A stretch of 64,000 bases of DNA from Oceanospirillum sp048270425. Lineage in GTDB: Bacteria; Pseudomonadota; Gammaproteobacteria; Pseudomonadales; Halomonadaceae. The notes under the pieces were generated by a model, which worked only from the letters and a program-made list of their open reading frames with translations, searched no databases and was not told the origin of the DNA. Position numbers and translations under genes: made by a program. The stretch's first letter is position 1, and every line of letters starts with the position of its first letter. This document shows positions 43,901 to 51,641 of this stretch, in pieces. The stretch covers positions 62,001 through 126,000 of the forward strand of contig JBLWSY010000003.1 in assembly GCA_048270425.1 (NCBI GenBank), in the 5' to 3' direction.

Positions 43901-44316
43901 TTAAAAATAGTGCGAAAATACCAGGGGTTATTCTTTGTGACATTCGGGTTAGTTGCGCTGAAGCTGATTGCAGGAATACCCGCCTGTTGATAGATCTTAC
44001 CGGCAGCGGCAGATGTTGAGCTGTAGTTATGACCAATAACAGCAATCGCCCGGCCATCTCGTGCGATTTGACGGGCAACGGCGACCGCCTGCTCCTTATT
44101 ATTGCCATCAACATAACGGTCAACCTGAATATGGATGCCGTTATGAGTTATTCCCTGAATCTGACTCAGATACAGTTCAACCCCATTTGTACCGGAAGAA
44201 GCTTCTTCATAGGGACTGACAACAGCAATGTGGACCGTCTGATCCGCATGCGATAAACCGGAAATAAATGAGAGCCAAAATATAAAAACAGCCGATATCA
44301 GTTTACCCATACGCAC
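40969..44316 (-). CDS. Fusion protein: periplasmic ligand-binding domain + beta-rich domain + MscS channel + CNB-like domain
   Basis: A 1115-residue inner-membrane protein. Signal peptide 1-24. Residues 26-390 form a type-1 periplasmic binding fold like branched-chain amino acid receptors (IAVVSPYEEASSG, AVIGHNYSSTSAAAG, PAISFSATNP, TAAYGYDTAKV). Residues 425-615 are a beta-rich periplasmic module (ELDFTLWFRYRGAFDPGQI, YQAFRVKGVFRNNF) that loosely recalls the extracellular domain of pentameric ligand-gated channels. About five helices lie at 626-785, the last being an MscS pore helix (GLAIQMNLSNIFSGIALNLE), then the MscS beta domain (VGDWVRIGEHEGQVIDVNWR) and C-terminal domain to about 950. 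Residues 966-1080 are a cyclic-nucleotide-binding-like domain whose phosphate loop is degenerate (LVNVGLL, no FGE, no Arg). The GTG start has AAGGGG 8 bases upstream; ATG at 44310 is an alternative. No neighbouring transporter genes. Ligand and ion are unknown. Confidence 0.88.
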   Translation of the reverse strand: MRMGKLISAVFIFWLSFISGLSHADQTVHIAVVSPYEEASSGTNGVELYLSQIQGITHNGIHIQVDRYVDGNNKEQAVAVARQIARDGRAIAVIGHNYSSTSAAAGKIYQQAGIPAISFSATNPNVTKNNPWYFRTIFNDASQGEFLAYYAAKTLNQDRLTIIAESNSYGAFLGKVFKEQALKNGVKQIKSYTLDMDRDLPGQYKTIAEAVAKQGEKAGLIFLSLQDRQGIEVIRALKDLGVQNPLMGPDSLYSSTLFNGFDNLPMEKVYPGHYSNGLYITAPIVFDVANAAAQDMRERYRERYQENPDWTAAYGYDTAKVIVTAIAESQSTFADTPDASVEQRRGALLNTLQNINSPKTAVSGVTGLNYFDEKGDAIKPMFIAVLHDKTAVSGLEQYGDIPDASKVIDLTHQLQSGHIVQVGERYMYKKSVIFTGVKLHHVRWIDDQSNTSELDFTLWFRYRGAFDPGQIKFSNAVDELTLDSPYIKTQANNIHYQAFRVKGVFRNNFIDDIERREQIKIGFSLRNLEMDRNSHLYAADVMGLGLTGNKHLTDEVKEQLLTDDLDGWQVSNAQMFERSVNVDSLGVPQYINITDASVPYSQFHFVIDLKKTGLRLADALPEAHSKLLTLIGIGLFLAIYFSRYILPKAIRSRILLARIRWGLLGLSSALVLSASETWLSLSLFPALEVHVQRWILHIYDLLWWIIPAILLVRAAEVFIWQTLQLKTGRPVPGIIKNMVAFIVYTLALFAIVAFVYNQKLTGLLATSGMLAMIVGLAIQMNLSNIFSGIALNLEHPFRVGDWVRIGEHEGQVIDVNWRATRLLTRVKHEISIPNTPVADSPIINYSSNDGETRQILKIGVHPAHDVAQVKALLISAAYKHPNVVTNPPPQCPFAGVEDGIAQYKLIFSYTDYALTMQVVDQVWSQIIANFQSAGINYLPPMQRIELHKAFLGPPVDMDKASEFRKIELFSGLPEAFSQDLESSVEEKEFEAGEYLVRKGAQNHSLYILRTGVVAVMAENKAGQWLEVQRLGHHDLVNVGLLRDKDPVAEDVKAVVKVTAWAINQSALSTLFEKHPDSFAAFKQQVKMASQQAEQRRAKSSAITEVKLKDRFAWLD

Positions 44317-44627
44317 GCCGAAAGCCCCTTAATTCAATAGGGTCACAAGAGTCCTGCAACCTTGGATTTAAAATACTTGTACATCATTCATTAAGAGACG
44401 TCTGAAAAAACTTATCATTCTTTGAGTTAACACATACTCATAAGAAGGAGGGGGCTGGGAGAGCAGGAATGACACAATGATTCGACTTACAAAGCCTCTT
44501 TCAGGCCATAAAAAAGCCGGAAACAGATCTGCCCGTTTCCGGCTTGAAGTTCTATCTCACCCTAAGCTTAGTTTTGCTCGATCATAAAATGATCAAAGAA
44601 CTTAGAGTCATTATGATCGCTGCAACC
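44317..44627. other. 311-base region between the channel fusion gene and ygjP
   Basis: Holds the ygjP terminator (44511-44545) and the upstream region of the fusion gene; AT-rich 44380-44430. No gene seen. Confidence 0.55.
44511..44545 (-). terminator. Intrinsic terminator after the YgjP-like gene
   Basis: Perfect 11-bp stem AAGCCGGAAAC / GTTTCCGGCTT, 10-base loop, T run on the minus strand. Confidence 0.82.
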
Positions 44628-45125
44628 TCAGTACAAATCTCGTTGCTCTGTCTCCTGCCAGGTGAGCATCAGCCTGAGATCCAGCTCCAGCTGGAAATAA
44701 TCCGGCTCCATGTGCTGACAAAGCTGATAAAAGCTTTTGTTGTGATCCCGCTCTTTCAGATGAGCAAGTTCGTGTACCAGAATCATTCGGAGAAAGGGTT
44801 CAGGGCATCGCTTAAAACAGGGATCGATGCGGATCTCGTGGCTGGCTTTCAACTTTCCGCCATGAGCTCGGGTGATATGTGCGTTCAACCCAAGGGCGTG
44901 ATGTATCACGCTCACCTTGGGGTCAAACACGATCTTTTTGAGTGGCGGCGCTTTCTTCATAAAGCGCTGCTTCAGATCCTGACCGTATCGATAAAGCTGA
45001 TCATTGCTGCTGCAGTCGTGCGCTGTCGGATAGCGTTTCAGCAGATATTGTTCAAGTTTGCCTTGCTCATTTAACTGGCGAACTTGCTGCTGAATGTGCT
45101 CCGGATAGCCGGAGAGATATTTCAT
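44628..45125 (-). CDS. YgjP-like zinc metallopeptidase (DUF45)
   Basis: Putative zinc metallopeptidase of 165 residues. The gluzincin-type motif HELAH is at 118-122 (RMILVHELAHLKERDHNKSFY), with a further His in the following helix (CQHMEPDY) as likely third ligand. N-terminal half is helical and basic (QQVRQLNEQGKLEQYLLKRYP), the middle has the family strand pattern (VIHHALGLNAHITRAHGGKL, HEIRIDPCF). YgjP-like proteins are cytosolic and of uncertain substrate. The gene is monocistronic with its own terminator; the FecR-domain gene lies upstream on the same strand. Confidence 0.8.
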   Translation of the reverse strand: MKYLSGYPEHIQQQVRQLNEQGKLEQYLLKRYPTAHDCSSNDQLYRYGQDLKQRFMKKAPPLKKIVFDPKVSVIHHALGLNAHITRAHGGKLKASHEIRIDPCFKRCPEPFLRMILVHELAHLKERDHNKSFYQLCQHMEPDYFQLELDLRLMLTWQETEQRDLY

Positions 45126-45174
45126 AGGCGTGTAAATCTGATTAATTCAGTCGAAGAAACTTATTAGCATTTCA

Positions 45175-45819
45175 TTACTGAGTGAGCGCTGTTGATTCAA
45201 TAGCTTGCTGAAGCTTCCATTGAGGCCACTTTTTAGCCTGAGCAGGAGCCTGACCCGAAACCACTGTCACACCGTCTCCCGGAAGACGAATCTCGCTGAT
45301 GCCATCTGCATTTCGTACGTAGACTCCCTTGCCTGTAAACATGGCAACATCCAGATCTCCGTCAAAGATAAAACCGCCCCAAAAATCAGTTCCCCGGATT
45401 CCCATGGTAGCCACTGACGTTTCCACTTCAAAAGAGGGCTCGGGCAAATGTCCAATGGCACCAGTGATGGCCCGGAAAGCTCCGGAAACCAGCTTAAAAC
45501 GTGCCTCAGCTTTTTGTTCTTCAGCATTGTAACGGTATCGATTGATCTCAAACTGAGTATTTTTGGCAAGAGAGATTCGGGTGTTATCTCGTAGTCGGAT
45601 ATGAATTCCCCCCTGGCGTGTTGCCAGACGATCTCCTTCCTCCAATAAAGTATCTTCCGTTATGGCGATAGTAGCGCCTTTCCGGACAAGCTCAACGTTG
45701 CCCTGCAACTGACTGACATTGCCAATAATCCTGGTGTCGTTTTCACCAGACATCACTGAGGACGATACCAGTACTGTCCAAAATGCCACTATGGCTGACA
45801 CAAAGCCTAAACGCGCCAT
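45175..45819 (-). CDS. FecR-domain exported protein
   Basis: A 214-residue secreted protein: signal peptide about 1-25 (MARLGFVSAIVAFWTVLVSS) and a FecR domain at about 60-150 (GDRLATRQGGIHIRLRDNTRISLAKNTQFEI, VSGAFRAITGAIG, FEVETSVATMGIRGTDF). Here FecR has no cytosolic anti-sigma part and no sigma factor is nearby, so it is not a classical iron-sensing anti-sigma; such stand-alone FecR proteins are of unknown role. The start at 45819 has a GGGAG site 8 bases upstream (TTG at 45834 is the alternative). It follows the solute-binding-protein gene by about 20 bases and is probably co-expressed. Confidence 0.78.
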   Translation of the reverse strand: MARLGFVSAIVAFWTVLVSSSVMSGENDTRIIGNVSQLQGNVELVRKGATIAITEDTLLEEGDRLATRQGGIHIRLRDNTRISLAKNTQFEINRYRYNAEEQKAEARFKLVSGAFRAITGAIGHLPEPSFEVETSVATMGIRGTDFWGGFIFDGDLDVAMFTGKGVYVRNADGISEIRLPGDGVTVVSGQAPAQAKKWPQWKLQQAIESTALTQ

Positions 45820-45839
45820 TGACTCAACTCCCAAATAAA

Positions 45840-46646
45840 TTAATTAAGCTGATACTGCTTCTTAAGTGTATCGCCATGTGTTTTTCGGACATCGGCCAAT
45901 GCCTGCCAGAAACGTGCTGAAATATCGGGATATCTTTTAACCAGCTGATGAGACAGCGGCAGATACCAGTCAGCGTTAAAAAGTGGATCGGGCAGAACGT
46001 TAACGATTGACGAAAGACCTTCAGCATTGACCAGATAATCACCAACCGAGCTTTCCAGTACATACGCATCCAGACGCTGCTTAGCAACGAGGTGCAACCC
46101 TTCTGAGGGCAGATAGCTTGAGCGACTTTTCACACCTAACTGTCGCAGCCTGCTTTCTGCGACATACCCCAAAGGGGCTGATATTCCGTTCAAGACGCCG
46201 GTAAACGTCTGTCCATCCCAAGTTAACGAGGAGCCGTTATAAGAGTAGATACGATAATCAACCTGCCAGATTCTGTAGCGGATATCCGGTTTACCATCCA
46301 CTTTCGGAAAAACACCCCACTTATCCCGACCGGGCTGCCAGATTGCCGCAAAGATACCGTCAACCTGCCCTGTTTCCAGTAAAACGATGCAGCGTTTCCA
46401 GGGCTTTCTGACAAATACAGCCCGGATTCCCAGTTGTTGGGTCGCACGAATGACCAGGTCCGGTAATACGCCATTTTTTCCTTCTGAAACGTCACGATCC
46501 GGCGAATGTCGGACAAAAGGCAGATAATTCTGATTTTCATAACAGAACCTCATCTCCGAAGGCCCTGCAGCATCATCCGCCAGCGCTGGTGACAACCCCA
46601 GTACCGAAGAAACAAGCAGGCAGAGAAAACGGTAATACGATGGCAT
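45840..46646 (-). CDS. Transporter-type periplasmic solute-binding protein (SBP family 3)
   Basis: A 268-residue periplasmic protein with signal peptide (MPSYYRFLCLLVSSVLGLSP, cleavage near ALA) and the two-lobe family-3 fold: MRFCYENQNYLPFVRHSPD at the start of lobe 1, PDLVIRATQQLGIRAVFVRKPWKRCIVLLETGQVDGIFAAI, and in lobe 2 KQRLDAYVLESSVGDYLV. No permease or ATPase gene is adjacent, so it may act as a sensor or as an orphan component with the FecR-domain protein encoded directly downstream. The ligand is not inferable; family members bind amino acids. Confidence 0.82.
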   Translation of the reverse strand: MPSYYRFLCLLVSSVLGLSPALADDAAGPSEMRFCYENQNYLPFVRHSPDRDVSEGKNGVLPDLVIRATQQLGIRAVFVRKPWKRCIVLLETGQVDGIFAAIWQPGRDKWGVFPKVDGKPDIRYRIWQVDYRIYSYNGSSLTWDGQTFTGVLNGISAPLGYVAESRLRQLGVKSRSSYLPSEGLHLVAKQRLDAYVLESSVGDYLVNAEGLSSIVNVLPDPLFNADWYLPLSHQLVKRYPDISARFWQALADVRKTHGDTLKKQYQLN

Positions 46647-46753
46647 AACACAATTTCCTTAAGAGCGACCTACCGAAGTATAAGAAATTGAACCGGGATT
46701 TGTCGGAAACAGTTCTCATCCGCTTAAAACTTATCCACACCCCAGTTTTTTGT

Positions 46754-46780
46754 TTAAGTTTGCAACCGACAGGCCGATAC
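46754..46780 (+). promoter_or_regulatory. Sigma-28 (FliA) promoter of flagellin
   Basis: TTAAGTTT (46754-46761), 11-base spacer, GCCGATAC (46773-46780): 14 of 16 match to the consensus TAAAGTTT-N11-GCCGATAA, 74 bases before the flagellin ATG. Confidence 0.9.
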
Positions 46781-46853
46781 AAAGTACTAATATGTCATCA
46801 GTGTGGAGGGAGTCCACACTTTTCATTTCACGGACAAAAACTCAGGATGAACT

Positions 46854-48050
46854 ATGGCCCTGTTTGTAAACACCAACATCGCTGCTCTAAAAGGCCAGAA
46901 ACATCTTTCCAACGTTGTTTCCCGCATAAACAGTTCATACGAAAAGCTATCCTCAGGTAGCAGAATTAACAGCGCCAAAGATGATGCTGCCGGCCTTCAG
47001 ATTTCCAATCGTCTTGAGACACAAATTACCGGCCTGAATCAGGCCACACGAAACGCTAACGATGCCATTTCCATCGCCCAGATCGCCGAAGGTGCAATGG
47101 GTGAGATCACCAATAATTTTCAGCGCATTCGACAGCTCGCCGTTCAGGGTGGTAACAGGACTCTTTCAACTGAAGACCGCGCCTCTCTGGGCCAGGAGTT
47201 TGGTGAACTTTTAACAACCAACAACGATATTGCCGAGCGAACTGCGTTTGGTGAAATCAAACTGCTCAATGCAGATTCACCAATGGCAGGCTTCCAGATA
47301 CAGACCGGAGCCAATGCCGGTGAACAGAATGTTATTACAACAGGAAATGCTACCCTTGCCGGTCTTTTTGGCCAGGCTCTTGAAAATGAGGGTGTGGGTA
47401 GCATGGTGTTCTCAGCCATTGCGAATAACAACCTCAGCGAATACGGAACACTGGGAAAAGTTGTAGCAGCCTACATTGGCACCGGCAACGCCTCGACTGT
47501 AGATGATGCCATTACAGAACTCTTTGGAGCTAATTCCGGGGTCAGTGCAGTTAATAATCTTGGTGAAAAAGCGGTCGATACCGTTCAGTTGAATGTCGAT
47601 AACTTTAAGAAAATTTTGACTATGGAGCTACCCGCTGACTCTGTTGGCGCGGCGATCTTAAACAATGTTGACCTTAACTGGTCTGCACTGCTTCCCAGCG
47701 GGACTCTTAATGAAGCCAGTATTGTGGCTCGTGGCTTTACAGGTGAGGAAATTAAAAGCCTTCAGGGATTCGCTACCGATACCTTGCTGGAATCCATGAC
47801 AGGCATGATCACTCAGATTGGTCGCCAGAGAGCCAAGCTGGGCGCGGAGCAAAACGGTATCACCTCTCTGATTCGCAGCAATAACACTGCAGCGATGAAC
47901 GTAGCAGCTTCCAAAGCACAGATTACCGATACAGATTTTGCCTATGAAACCGCAGAGCTAACCCGCAATCAGATTATCCAGCAGGCTTCATCGACGGTTC
48001 TCTCTCAGGCCAACCAGCTGCCTAACATTGCATTGTCACTATTGCGGTAA
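46854..48050 (+). CDS. fliC: Flagellin
   Basis: Filament subunit of 398 residues. The conserved N-terminal D0/D1 region (MALFVNTNIAALKGQKHL, SYEKLSSGSRINSAKDDAAG, LQISNRLETQITGLNQA, NDAISIAQIAEGAMGEITN) and C-terminal D1/D0 (IGRQRAKLGAEQNG, TDTDFAYETAELTRNQIIQQ, PNIALSLLR) are complete; the central variable region (about 145-300) is strain specific. A sigma-28 promoter is at 46754-46780 and a terminator at 48078-48104. No other flagellar gene is in the window, so this is an orphan or additional flagellin locus; the main cluster lies elsewhere. Confidence 0.95.
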   Translation: MALFVNTNIAALKGQKHLSNVVSRINSSYEKLSSGSRINSAKDDAAGLQISNRLETQITGLNQATRNANDAISIAQIAEGAMGEITNNFQRIRQLAVQGGNRTLSTEDRASLGQEFGELLTTNNDIAERTAFGEIKLLNADSPMAGFQIQTGANAGEQNVITTGNATLAGLFGQALENEGVGSMVFSAIANNNLSEYGTLGKVVAAYIGTGNASTVDDAITELFGANSGVSAVNNLGEKAVDTVQLNVDNFKKILTMELPADSVGAAILNNVDLNWSALLPSGTLNEASIVARGFTGEEIKSLQGFATDTLLESMTGMITQIGRQRAKLGAEQNGITSLIRSNNTAAMNVAASKAQITDTDFAYETAELTRNQIIQQASSTVLSQANQLPNIALSLLR

Positions 48051-48077
48051 AGCCTATCCTGATTCTCAACTCTTTTG

Positions 48078-48104
48078 GCCCTGATTTTTATCAGGGCTTT
48101 TTTT
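48078..48104 (+). terminator. Intrinsic terminator after flagellin
   Basis: GCCCTGAT-TTTT-ATCAGGGC perfect stem followed by seven T. Confidence 0.9.
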
Positions 48105-48247
48105 AGCCCGCCAACTTTTATCCCCCCGCATCGCCTCAGACTGACGAGAAAACCAATCATTCCGCCTATACAAACATCTCTGTTAGTCATTTTTTTCAAA
48201 AAAGCGACCTGTTTTAGCAATTATTGCCTACATTGCCAGCTGATAAA

Positions 48248-48275
48248 TTGATATTGCCTAGCGCAAGACTAATAT
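48248..48275 (+). promoter_or_regulatory. Promoter upstream of the YjiH-family gene
   Basis: TTGATA (48248-48253), 16-base spacer, TAATAT (48270-48275), 65 bases before the chosen start. Confidence 0.65.
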
Positions 48276-48339
48276 ACTCCCCCACCTTAAATAATCCGGA
48301 GATAACTCTGGAAAAACAATAAAGATGAGGGTAACGCGC

Positions 48340-49704
48340 ATGTCGAACGACACTTTTACCGTGGGCACAACCAAACCATCCGGCAACCTGTGGAAGTTTA
48401 TTCTTCCGTCTCTTCTTGGCCTGCTGCTCTTTATGACCCCGGTAGCCTACGACGGTAGCGTTACTATCCCCGTGGCGGTGCTGGCCGGCATGTTCAAAGG
48501 CATGCTGGGCAATAATGCGCCCTTGGTTGTTACCGGCTTGATCTGCATTGCAGCAGCGCTTTCTGTGGTGACAACGTTTTTCAAGCCGCTGCATAACCAT
48601 AATCTGATGAAGGTTCTGTTCCTGACCAGCTATCCCTGGTTGCTAATGCGGGTACTGGGTGCAACTTTTGCCGTAATGACCATCAATGAAGTTGGCCCGG
48701 GAATGATCTGGCACGAGTACACAGGCGCTCTGGTCCTTAAGGAACTGATGCCGACGTTGCTGGCGGTTTTCCTGTTTGCAGGACTTCTGCTACCTCTGCT
48801 GCTGGACTTTGGTCTGCTGGAAATGACCGGCACCCTGATGAGTAAAATCATGCGTCCTCTGTTCAATCTGCCTGGCCGCTCAGCTATCGACTGCACCACC
48901 TCATGGCTCGGCGATGGCACGGTAGGAGTGATGCTGACCAGCCAGCAATATGAGCAGAAGATGTACACCAAACGTGAAGCTGCGGTTATTGCAACCACCT
49001 TCTCTGCGGTATCCATCAGTTTCGCCTTGGTTGTGATCGCACAGGTAAAGCTGGAACACCTGTTTATCCCTTTCTACCTGGCCGTTTCTCTGGCGGGTTT
49101 TGTCGCAGCTTTGATCATCCCGCGTCTGCCACCACTGCGCTGGAAGTCCAATCAGTACGATGACGGCACCGAAGCTGAAACCTGTGAACTAGCCAAGAAG
49201 CCACTAAAAGAACTATTTTCAATCGGTATTCAGCAGGCGATTACCCGCGCCGAAACCAGCCGGGGCGTCAAGGCGATCCTGATGGATGGCAGCAAGAACG
49301 CTGCAGAAATGGTGTTCTGTGTACTACCCGTTGTTATGGCGGTGGGAACTCTGGCGCTGGTCATTGCTGAGAATACTTCGATCTTCAGCATTCTGGGTGC
49401 ACCTTATGTGCCTCTGCTCGAGCTGCTGCAGATTCCGGAAGCGGTAAAGGCGTCAGAAACACTGGTGGTGGGTTTTGCCGATATGTTTATCCCATCCATC
49501 ATGGCGGCTTCTATTGAAAGCGAGATGACCCGCTTTGTGATTGCAGCGGTATCTATTACCCAGCTGATCTATCTGTCAGAGGTAGGCGCCTTGATTCTGG
49601 GTAGCAAGATTCCGGTTAATATTCTGGAACTCTTCACCATCTTTATTTTGCGTACGCTTATCACCCTGCCAGTGATAGCAGGTGTCGCTCATCTGGTCTT
49701 CTGA
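48340..49704 (+). CDS. YjiH-family membrane protein (nucleoside-recognition domain)
   Basis: Inner-membrane protein of 454 residues with about ten to twelve helices. The family fingerprint is visible: an N-terminal helix (LWKFILPSLLGLLLFMTPVAY), the central Gate/nucleoside-recognition element (STSWLGDGTVGVMLTSQQYEQ-like, TTSWLGDGTVGVMLTSQQ) and the second half (ILMDGSKNAAEMVFCVLPVVMAVGT). The gate-domain proteins include nucleoside transporters and spore-maturation proteins; YjiH's substrate is unknown. The start MSNDTFTVG at 48340 has a GAGGG site 9 bases upstream; ATG at 48325 is possible. No operon partner. Confidence 0.82.
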   Translation: MSNDTFTVGTTKPSGNLWKFILPSLLGLLLFMTPVAYDGSVTIPVAVLAGMFKGMLGNNAPLVVTGLICIAAALSVVTTFFKPLHNHNLMKVLFLTSYPWLLMRVLGATFAVMTINEVGPGMIWHEYTGALVLKELMPTLLAVFLFAGLLLPLLLDFGLLEMTGTLMSKIMRPLFNLPGRSAIDCTTSWLGDGTVGVMLTSQQYEQKMYTKREAAVIATTFSAVSISFALVVIAQVKLEHLFIPFYLAVSLAGFVAALIIPRLPPLRWKSNQYDDGTEAETCELAKKPLKELFSIGIQQAITRAETSRGVKAILMDGSKNAAEMVFCVLPVVMAVGTLALVIAENTSIFSILGAPYVPLLELLQIPEAVKASETLVVGFADMFIPSIMAASIESEMTRFVIAAVSITQLIYLSEVGALILGSKIPVNILELFTIFILRTLITLPVIAGVAHLVF

Positions 49705-49780
49705 GCAAAACCTCTCTTAAGCACTGTCTCTGCCGAGAGAAACGCCAGGGACAGTGATAACGAAAGGATACAAACAAGTT

Positions 49781-49969
49781 CTAAAAACAGTGCCGTAGCA
49801 AATCGCAATCAATGTTCTCTGCTTTACCGGAAAACAGCTGCTGAGTCATGGCTGCACAGAGCACACCTTGACTCAGGCATACGTCACAACGCAGCCCCGT
49901 TTCTTTTGATGCGGAATCCTTGCGAACATCACTTTCAACTTTTTTCTGCTGTTTTTTGATATCAGACAT
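49781..49969 (-). CDS. Small Cys-rich hypothetical protein
   Basis: A 62-residue reading frame on the minus strand. A basic, Lys/Glu/Ser-rich N-terminal half is followed by a C-terminal half with five cysteines (RCDVCLSQGVLCAAM, NIDCDLLRHCF). The CxxC spacing could bind a metal, but no family is recognised. It stands alone downstream of, and convergent with, the YjiH gene. The ribosome site is poor (GAG close to the ATG), so reality of the gene is uncertain. Confidence 0.45.
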   Translation of the reverse strand: MSDIKKQQKKVESDVRKDSASKETGLRCDVCLSQGVLCAAMTQQLFSGKAENIDCDLLRHCF

Positions 49970-50255
49970 CTCAATCTAACCCCAAGTCACCCACATATCT
50001 GTCACAAAATACCTATATAGAGAATACAGATTCATATCAGCAGCATCCAGCTACTAAATTAAACCCTTTCTGACATCCATTCAGCGATATATCAGCGAAA
50101 TAAATGAACATCGCGACTGACTATGCATCATTGCATTCACTTACATTTCTTAAGGTAAAGCCCACAGACCTGACCGTCGGGTTAACTCTAGAATGCCCTC
50201 AGTTTTTTAGTGGATTAACTCTATTAATCCGCTCCAAACCAGAAAGGATGCCATC

Positions 50256-50420
50256 ATGCCCCACGACAGCCTGAATAACCGCCTTAAGCGCACGACAGAC
50301 CTCTGCGACGAACTGTCATCAGTTATGACAGAAATTCAGCAACGACTGGAGAGCCGCCGCAGTAAAATGAAAAGCAATATGGAACAAATGGCCCGCGGAC
50401 TTAAGCTGCGAACACGATAG
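50256..50420 (+). CDS. Small basic helical protein (54 residues)
   Basis: A short gene with a good AAGGA site 8 bases before the ATG. The product begins MPHDSLNNRLKRTTDL and is predicted as one long amphipathic helix (ELSSVMTEIQQRLESRRSK, MEQMARGLKLRTR) with a strongly basic C-terminus; a coiled-coil or nucleic-acid-binding small protein would fit. No family recognised. It has an inverted repeat upstream (GGATTAA / TTAATCC about 50212-50229). Confidence 0.55.
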   Translation: MPHDSLNNRLKRTTDLCDELSSVMTEIQQRLESRRSKMKSNMEQMARGLKLRTR

Positions 50421-50706
50421 CTATAGCCCCTGCCCTTTTATTTTCGGGCGTAGAAGATCTTTTTACGCCCAAGCACGCCCTTGTTGCCCACCCTACCATC
50501 AGCCCCATCAGCTGTTTTCTTTTGAGTCAGTTTCGCTTTATTGAGCTAGGCTTTAAATGCCTGACCGCCTCAGCATCTTGGTTTAATCCTGTTTTCTGAA
50601 ACAGAACTCATAAAAACAATCTGCCATTTCAATAAATAGTCACTGAACATTTTGCACACATCTGATTACAATTAATTACCAAAAAAACGACAACGCCTCG
50701 GGGATT

Positions 50707-51609
50707 ATGATGATGAAACACTTTGCCAAGACACTCCTATTGCTGTGCCTGCCGACGGTGGCAAGCGCAAACAGCTATATTGGTATAGGGCAATTTCAGA
50801 GCGAATTCTTTGGTAGCGAATTTGATCGAAGCTATGAATCCGATGTAAACACCATCAGACAACTCAGTTTCGGTTACAGAGACCGGGAGCTGGCCGAGCT
50901 TTTTGGAGACGTTCGTCTTGATGAGGACAACAAGGTTCGGGACTTTGCCCTGGGGTTTGCCGTAAAAGAAAAACTCATCCGAATTGAACGGGGCAAAATC
51001 AGTGGTCAGATCGTCGATGAAGACGGTCCTGTTCTGGGGACGTTCGACAACGAATATCGAAGAATTGATATCATTGACCGCGACGTTGATTCTGATGGTT
51101 TTATGTTCGGCATGGGGATACAGCAGTATTCAGCCCCGCACCTCTTTGAATACAATGATGGCTCAACCCAAGGGCCTATGCTTCAGGATGACCAACTATC
51201 CATCACCTCCATCGGTATTGGTGTCTATTACGACCCCATCTACAACTACATGATGAGCGACAAACAAGGCTTTATCAGCGACTGGTACTTTTCCACCTCG
51301 ACGCTCGCCATATCACTGGCCTATGCAGAAGCCTCTAATGCCGAAGAATTAAAAGCCCGGGGTGTCAACAAGAAAAATTGGTTTATGTGGGGCAACTCAG
51401 GTACCTATGAACTGGGCTGGTTCTGGGGGCATAAGGCTCCCATGTTTTCTGCGGCATTTAATATTGGCTACCACATCAGAGCAAATACCTTTTTCAATCT
51501 TAATCCCGCCGAATTTTTTGCCGACGAGGCAGACCCTAACGATATCGCCCTTTCCGGACATCAAACCATACTTCATGGCCCGGCCGCTGCTTTAAATATC
51601 TCCTTCTGA
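50707..51609 (+). CDS. Exported protein, predicted beta-rich, outer-membrane-like
   Basis: A 300-residue protein with a signal peptide (MMMKHFAKTLLLLCLPTVAS, cleavage near ASA) and a mature part rich in alternating hydrophobic/polar strands, many aromatic residues and a C-terminal Phe (AALNISF), a feature of outer-membrane beta-barrels. Acidic loops occur (DRDVDSDGFMFG). No named family recognised. Three tandem ATG codons (50707, 50710, 50713) make the exact start ambiguous; GGGG precedes them. A terminator at 51617-51641 follows and the paa genes begin about 415 bases later, so it is probably a separate unit. Confidence 0.65.
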   Translation: MMMKHFAKTLLLLCLPTVASANSYIGIGQFQSEFFGSEFDRSYESDVNTIRQLSFGYRDRELAELFGDVRLDEDNKVRDFALGFAVKEKLIRIERGKISGQIVDEDGPVLGTFDNEYRRIDIIDRDVDSDGFMFGMGIQQYSAPHLFEYNDGSTQGPMLQDDQLSITSIGIGVYYDPIYNYMMSDKQGFISDWYFSTSTLAISLAYAEASNAEELKARGVNKKNWFMWGNSGTYELGWFWGHKAPMFSAAFNIGYHIRANTFFNLNPAEFFADEADPNDIALSGHQTILHGPAAALNISF

Positions 51610-51616
51610 AGATCAC

Positions 51617-51641
51617 AAGGGTCCCCTGGGGCCCTTTTTTT
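51617..51641 (+). terminator. Terminator after the beta-rich exported protein gene
   Basis: AAGGGTCCC / GGGGCCCTT stem (one G-T pair) and a run of seven T. Confidence 0.8.
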
